Assembly (NCBI GenBank): GCA_965204095.1 | Contig: OZ241991.1 | Coordinates: forward strand, 4,154,001 to 4,218,000 | Origin: JAPPLB01 sp965204095 | GTDB taxonomy: Bacteria; Acidobacteriota; Terriglobia; Bryobacterales; UBA6623 | Length of the DNA stretch: 64,000 nucleotides | Direction of reading: 5' to 3' | Shown here: positions 60,634-64,000 of the stretch, piece by piece | Position numbering within the stretch: the first letter of the stretch is position 1 | Layout of the letters: every line of letters begins with the position of its first letter | Notes under the pieces: model-generated | Databases searched by the model: none | Seen by the model: only the letters and a program-made list of their open reading frames with translations | What the model was told of the DNA's origin: nothing | Position numbers and translations under genes: made by a program

Positions 60634-62526
60634 TTATCTGAGGCCGGATTCTTTCAGGGCCAACTCGATCTCTCGAGCAATCTCGGGATCGTCGATGGTC
60701 GAAGGAATGGAATAGTCCCGCCCGTCGGCGATGTCTCTGATCGTTCTCCGAAGAATTTTTCCGGAGCGGGTCTTGGGTAACCGCTTGACGCGAGAAACTC
60801 TCTTGAGACTGGCAACGGCGCCGATTTCTGCTCTGACTCTTTGGATGATCTCCCTTTCAATTACCTTCCAGCCGCGTTCCACTCCCGTCTTCAACACGAC
60901 CAAGCCCAGGGGCACCTGACCCTTGAGTGGATCCTGTGCCCCGACCACGGCGCATTCCGCAACATCGGGATGGCTGGAAACCACCTCCTCCATTCTCCCG
61001 GTGGAGAAGCGGTGGCCAGCGACGTTGATCACATCATCCACACGGCCCATGACATAGAGATATCCTTCCTCATCCTTGCGGCCGCCGTCGGCAGTGAAGT
61101 AATAGCCCGGAAAGCGGCTGAGATAGGAATCCAGGTAGCGTTGGTCGTCATTCCACAAGGTAGGCAGACAACCTGGCGGAAGCGGAAGCTTGACGGCGAT
61201 CAAGCCTTCCTGATTGGGACCCAGGACCTGACCGTCGCTGTCAAGCACCTGAATGTCGTAACCGGGAACGGGCTTACTGGCAGACCCCGCTTTGAAGGCA
61301 TGGGGAGTAAGCCCCATGCAGTTGGCCGCCATCGGCCACCCGCTCTCCGTCTGCCACCAGTGGTCGATGACAGGAATTCCGAGAAGGCGGCGAGCCCAAT
61401 GGTAGGTGTCCGGATCCAGCCTTTCACCGGCGAGAAACAGATACTGCAGACAGGAGACATCGAACTCTTTGAGGTACTCTCCTCCAGGATCTTCTTTCTT
61501 GATGGCCCGGAAAGCGGTCGGAGCCGTGAACAAGACCTTCACCCCATGTTGGGCGATGACCCTCCAAAATGCTCCCGGATCAGGTGTCCCTACCGGCTTG
61601 CCCTCGTAGAGCACGCTGGTGCAGCCGTGCAGCAACGGGCCGTAAACCGTATAGGAATGTCCCACCGCCCAACCGATGTCGGAAGCCGCCCAAAATACAT
61701 CCCCGGGTAGCACATCGTAAACATGCTCGAGGCTCCACCTCAACGCCACCGCGTGTCCAGCGTTGTCCCGAACCACTCCCTTCGGTTTCCCGGTCGTCCC
61801 GGAGGTATAGAGGATGTAAAGGGGATCGGTTGCCTCAAGAGGGAGGCAATCAACGGGCTTGGCCGCTTCCATCAGCTCCTGCCAGTCCCTGTCTCTTCCC
61901 GGCTTGAGCGAGGCGCGAGCCTGTGGCCTTTGGTAAACCACACAGACCTCCGGTTTATGCTCGGAAAGATCGATGGCAGCGTCCAGCAGCGGCTTGTAAG
62001 GAATCACCTGTTGGACTTCGATGCCGCACGAAGCCGTGACAATCGCCTTCGGTCGGGCGTCGTCGATCCGAATGGCAAGTTCCTGCGAAGCGAAACCGCC
62101 AAAGACGACCGAATGCACCACACCGATGCGGGCGCAGGCCAGCATGGCGATCGCCGCCTCAGGGATCATGGGCATGTAGATGATCAGCCGGTCTCCTTTT
62201 TCCAGGCCGAGCGCACGAAGCGATCCTGCAAAACGAGATACCTCATCTTGCAAATCCTGGTAGGTGATCCGACGAACAACGCCGCTGACCGGGCTATCGT
62301 AAATCAGGGCGGCTTGCTCCGCTCTCCCATTCTTTACGTGTACGTCCAAGGCGTTGTAGCAAGTGTTGAGCATGCCACCTTGGAACCACTGGAAGAAAGG
62401 CCCTTTCGAGGCATGGAGAACACGGTCCCACTTCCGATCCCAGTGCACGGCTTCGGCCGCTTCCGCCCAGAAAGCCTCCGGCTCCATCAAGGAGCGCCGA
62501 TAGTTCGTTTCATAGGAAGGCTTCAT
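60634..62526 (-). CDS. prpE: Propionyl-/acyl-CoA synthetase (PrpE-like)
   Basis: A 630-residue AMP-forming ligase. ATG 62526 (MKPSYETNYRRSLMEPEAFW) is chosen because GGAGGG is 9 bases upstream; ATG 62535 is too close to it. Motifs are YTSGTTGKPKGVVRDNAGHA (P-loop), WWQTESGWPMAANCMGL, FTADGGRKDEEGYLYVMGRV and the acyl-transfer Lys in RLPKTRSGKILRRTIRDIAD. PrpE enzymes carry Gly/Val-type pockets for propionate; I cannot separate this from acetate use with certainty. Confidence 0.88.
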   Translation of the reverse strand: MKPSYETNYRRSLMEPEAFWAEAAEAVHWDRKWDRVLHASKGPFFQWFQGGMLNTCYNALDVHVKNGRAEQAALIYDSPVSGVVRRITYQDLQDEVSRFAGSLRALGLEKGDRLIIYMPMIPEAAIAMLACARIGVVHSVVFGGFASQELAIRIDDARPKAIVTASCGIEVQQVIPYKPLLDAAIDLSEHKPEVCVVYQRPQARASLKPGRDRDWQELMEAAKPVDCLPLEATDPLYILYTSGTTGKPKGVVRDNAGHAVALRWSLEHVYDVLPGDVFWAASDIGWAVGHSYTVYGPLLHGCTSVLYEGKPVGTPDPGAFWRVIAQHGVKVLFTAPTAFRAIKKEDPGGEYLKEFDVSCLQYLFLAGERLDPDTYHWARRLLGIPVIDHWWQTESGWPMAANCMGLTPHAFKAGSASKPVPGYDIQVLDSDGQVLGPNQEGLIAVKLPLPPGCLPTLWNDDQRYLDSYLSRFPGYYFTADGGRKDEEGYLYVMGRVDDVINVAGHRFSTGRMEEVVSSHPDVAECAVVGAQDPLKGQVPLGLVVLKTGVERGWKVIEREIIQRVRAEIGAVASLKRVSRVKRLPKTRSGKILRRTIRDIADGRDYSIPSTIDDPEIAREIELALKESGLR

Positions 62527-62693
62527 GTTCTGCATCCCTCCAGAAGCTGATCCGTCAAGGCAAAGGTTACAGTGTATCCCCTCTCCGCAACCGGACGGGG
62601 AATGCTGGTTGATTGCCGGCGTCTTCTTCCCGGGCTGCATTGATCACACGACGGACGGTCCAACTCTATAATGTTCACCGAGGTAGAACGAAC

Positions 62694-63908
62694 ATGGTTT
62701 CCTCCACACGAAGACGAATCTTGCAAGGCGCCGGCCTGGGATCACTCACCGGTCTGTGGCCGTTCGCCGCATCAGGGGCGCGCAAGACCGGGCGAGATGT
62801 TTATGGGGAACTCGGTATCCGTCCGTTGATCAACTTTCAGGGCACCTATACGACGATCGGGGCATCCAAGCAGACCTCCGAGTTATTTGAGGCACAGGCC
62901 GAAGCGGCGCGTCACTACGTGGTGCTCGAGGAGCTACAGGATGCCATTGGCTGGCGGATTTCCGAGCTGATTGGCTGTGAAGACGCCATGGTCAGCACCG
63001 GCGCGGCGGGAGCGATCGCCATCGGCACCTACGCCTGCGTCGCCGGTGACGATCCGAAGAACATCCGACAGCTTCCCGATGTCGGCGGCATGAAGTCTGA
63101 AGTGGTCATCCAGACCATCCACCGAAACGGGTACGATCACGCCGTTCGCACTGCGGGCGTCAAGATTGTCGAGGTCGAGGGCGCCGAGCAACTCAAAAAG
63201 GCCATCAACGAGAACACAGCGATGATCTACATGCTCGGCGGCACGACCGGTGACTGGGCCTGGAAGGATCGGGAGCACGTCGAAGTCAGCGATGTTCTCG
63301 CCATCGCGAAGCCGTCCGGCGTTCCGGTCATGGTCGATGCCGCCAACATGCTGCCCCCTTGGAAGAACATCCAAGAGCTTGCTGCTATCGGCGTCGATCT
63401 GATCTGTGTCAGCGGCGGAAAGCACATCAGTGGCCCGCAGTGCTCAGGACTTCTGGCCGGCCGCAAGGACTTGATTCAGGCCGCGTGGCTCAACTCCAAT
63501 CCCCACTCCAACTCCAGCGGACGTGCCATGAAGGTCGGACGTGAAGAGATGGTCGCCCTGTGGCTGGCCGTGGAGCGCTACGCCAAGCTTGACTTCAAAG
63601 CTATCGACAAGGAATCCAGGAAGCAAGCGGATTGGCTGGAAAGCCAGATCAAGAAGATCCGGGGCCTTCGGACGAGCCGCGTTCCGTTCGAGCGCACCCG
63701 GCGCGTGCATCGCGTGGTGGTTGAATGGGACGAAGCGGAATTCGGCATCACCACCAGGCAACTGCGGGAACAACTCCTGGAAGGCGAGCCCCGCATCGCT
63801 GTCGCCGGCAACCCCCAGCAGGGGGTTCAGTTCACCGTATTCATGAATGACCCGGGTGACGAGAAGCTGGCGGCCCGGCGAATGCGGGAGATTTTCGCCG
63901 GGACTTAG
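62694..63908 (+). CDS. SelA-like PLP-dependent enzyme, exported
   Basis: A 404-residue fold-type I PLP enzyme of the selenocysteine synthase/DgaE-like group. The Tat-like signal is STRRRILQGAGLGSLTGLWP. INFQGTYTTIGASKQTSELF opens the fold, MVSTGAAGAIAIGTYACVAG binds phosphate, VPVMVDAANMLPPWKNIQEL holds the Asp, and DLICVSGGKHISGPQCSGLL holds the PLP Lys. It is probably an amino-acid lyase or racemase-type enzyme and not a selenium enzyme, because it is exported and no sel genes are near. GAGG precedes the start. Confidence 0.85.
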   Translation: MVSSTRRRILQGAGLGSLTGLWPFAASGARKTGRDVYGELGIRPLINFQGTYTTIGASKQTSELFEAQAEAARHYVVLEELQDAIGWRISELIGCEDAMVSTGAAGAIAIGTYACVAGDDPKNIRQLPDVGGMKSEVVIQTIHRNGYDHAVRTAGVKIVEVEGAEQLKKAINENTAMIYMLGGTTGDWAWKDREHVEVSDVLAIAKPSGVPVMVDAANMLPPWKNIQELAAIGVDLICVSGGKHISGPQCSGLLAGRKDLIQAAWLNSNPHSNSSGRAMKVGREEMVALWLAVERYAKLDFKAIDKESRKQADWLESQIKKIRGLRTSRVPFERTRRVHRVVVEWDEAEFGITTRQLREQLLEGEPRIAVAGNPQQGVQFTVFMNDPGDEKLAARRMREIFAGT

Positions 63909-63914
63909 TCGATA

Positions 63915-64000
63915 GATGTTGATGAAAGTCACTCAGGCGGCGTTATCCGCCGTGACGCCGAAGGACGCCCTCTGGCAACTCCGGGAACGCTGCGCCGCAC
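63915..64000 (+). CDS. Possible start of a further gene, open at the right edge
   Basis: From ATG 63915 (or ATG 63921) the frame is open to the window end: LMKVTQAALSAVTPKDALWQ. It begins 6 bases after the preceding stop, so it could be the next gene of an operon. The piece is too short to identify. Confidence 0.35.

Overview
The window looks like a chromosomal segment of a GC-rich (roughly 60-65 % by eye), Gram-negative, heterotrophic soil- or sediment-type bacterium. An Acidobacteriota (Bryobacterales/Solibacter-like) origin is the best guess. The reasons are a DUF1549/DUF1553 + DUF1501 + formylglycine-enzyme-like cluster, many Tat- or lipoprotein-secreted hydrolases and TIM-barrel enzymes, a B12-dependent ribonucleotide reductase, GatCAB, and a miaB-bifunctional nuclease pair. 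Planctomycetota or Verrucomicrobiota share several of these families and cannot be excluded. No rRNA, tRNA or CRISPR array was seen.

Positions 1-16000 are an accessory region. It starts with the end of a TPR lipoprotein gene (open at the left edge) and a small membrane coiled-coil protein. Then come a duplicated PD-(D/E)xK/DUF5655 nuclease gene (one intact, one broken), a VapBC module, and a 1702-residue fusion of a DEDD exonuclease, a RecQ-type helicase and a UvrD-type helicase. Directly after the helicase lies the last 39 codons of a tyrosine integrase, followed by an unknown gene, a transposase tail, an intact Phd/PIN module, a degraded second copy of it, and BrnTA. It reads as a decayed integrative island.

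Three families of transposase-less repeat elements are spread through 3.4-33 kb. FB177 is a ~177-bp foldback palindrome with ends CCTGCATTTCTCACC that duplicates a 4-bp YTAR target. TIR260 is ~260 bp with ends CAGCCCGTGG and a perfect TTAT duplication in one copy. FB158 is a 158-bp palindrome with TIR260-like ends. Removing one element plus one target copy restores the reading frame of a sulfatase-family gene (TIR260) and of a membrane-protein gene (FB177), so these are genuine insertions. The outward end of FB177 carries an ATG with no in-frame stop and supplies the apparent start codon of gatB.

Positions 16000-31000 hold the broken sulfatase-like gene, a 1.1-kb repeat-filled gap, the DUF1549/DUF1501/SUMF1-like cluster, a HigA orphan whose HigB was cut by FB177, a YVTN-propeller lipoprotein with a Rieske protein, a MOSC protein, a D-threonine-aldolase-type PLP enzyme, and gatB with small downstream genes. 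Positions 31000-64000 are mostly housekeeping and metabolism: nitrilase-family amidase, Fpg/MutM, GuaA, GlcD, NfeD-like, HEAT-cyclophilin, metallophosphoesterase, alkaline phosphatase, UxuA-like, DciA-like, GatC-GatA, class V aminotransferase, a lytic transglycosylase with eight LysM repeats, DksA/TraR-type zinc finger, UDG, a yvcK remnant, PL10-like pectate lyase, MiaB, bifunctional nuclease, phosphonoacetate-hydrolase-like protein, NrdJ, PrpE and a SelA-like PLP enzyme.
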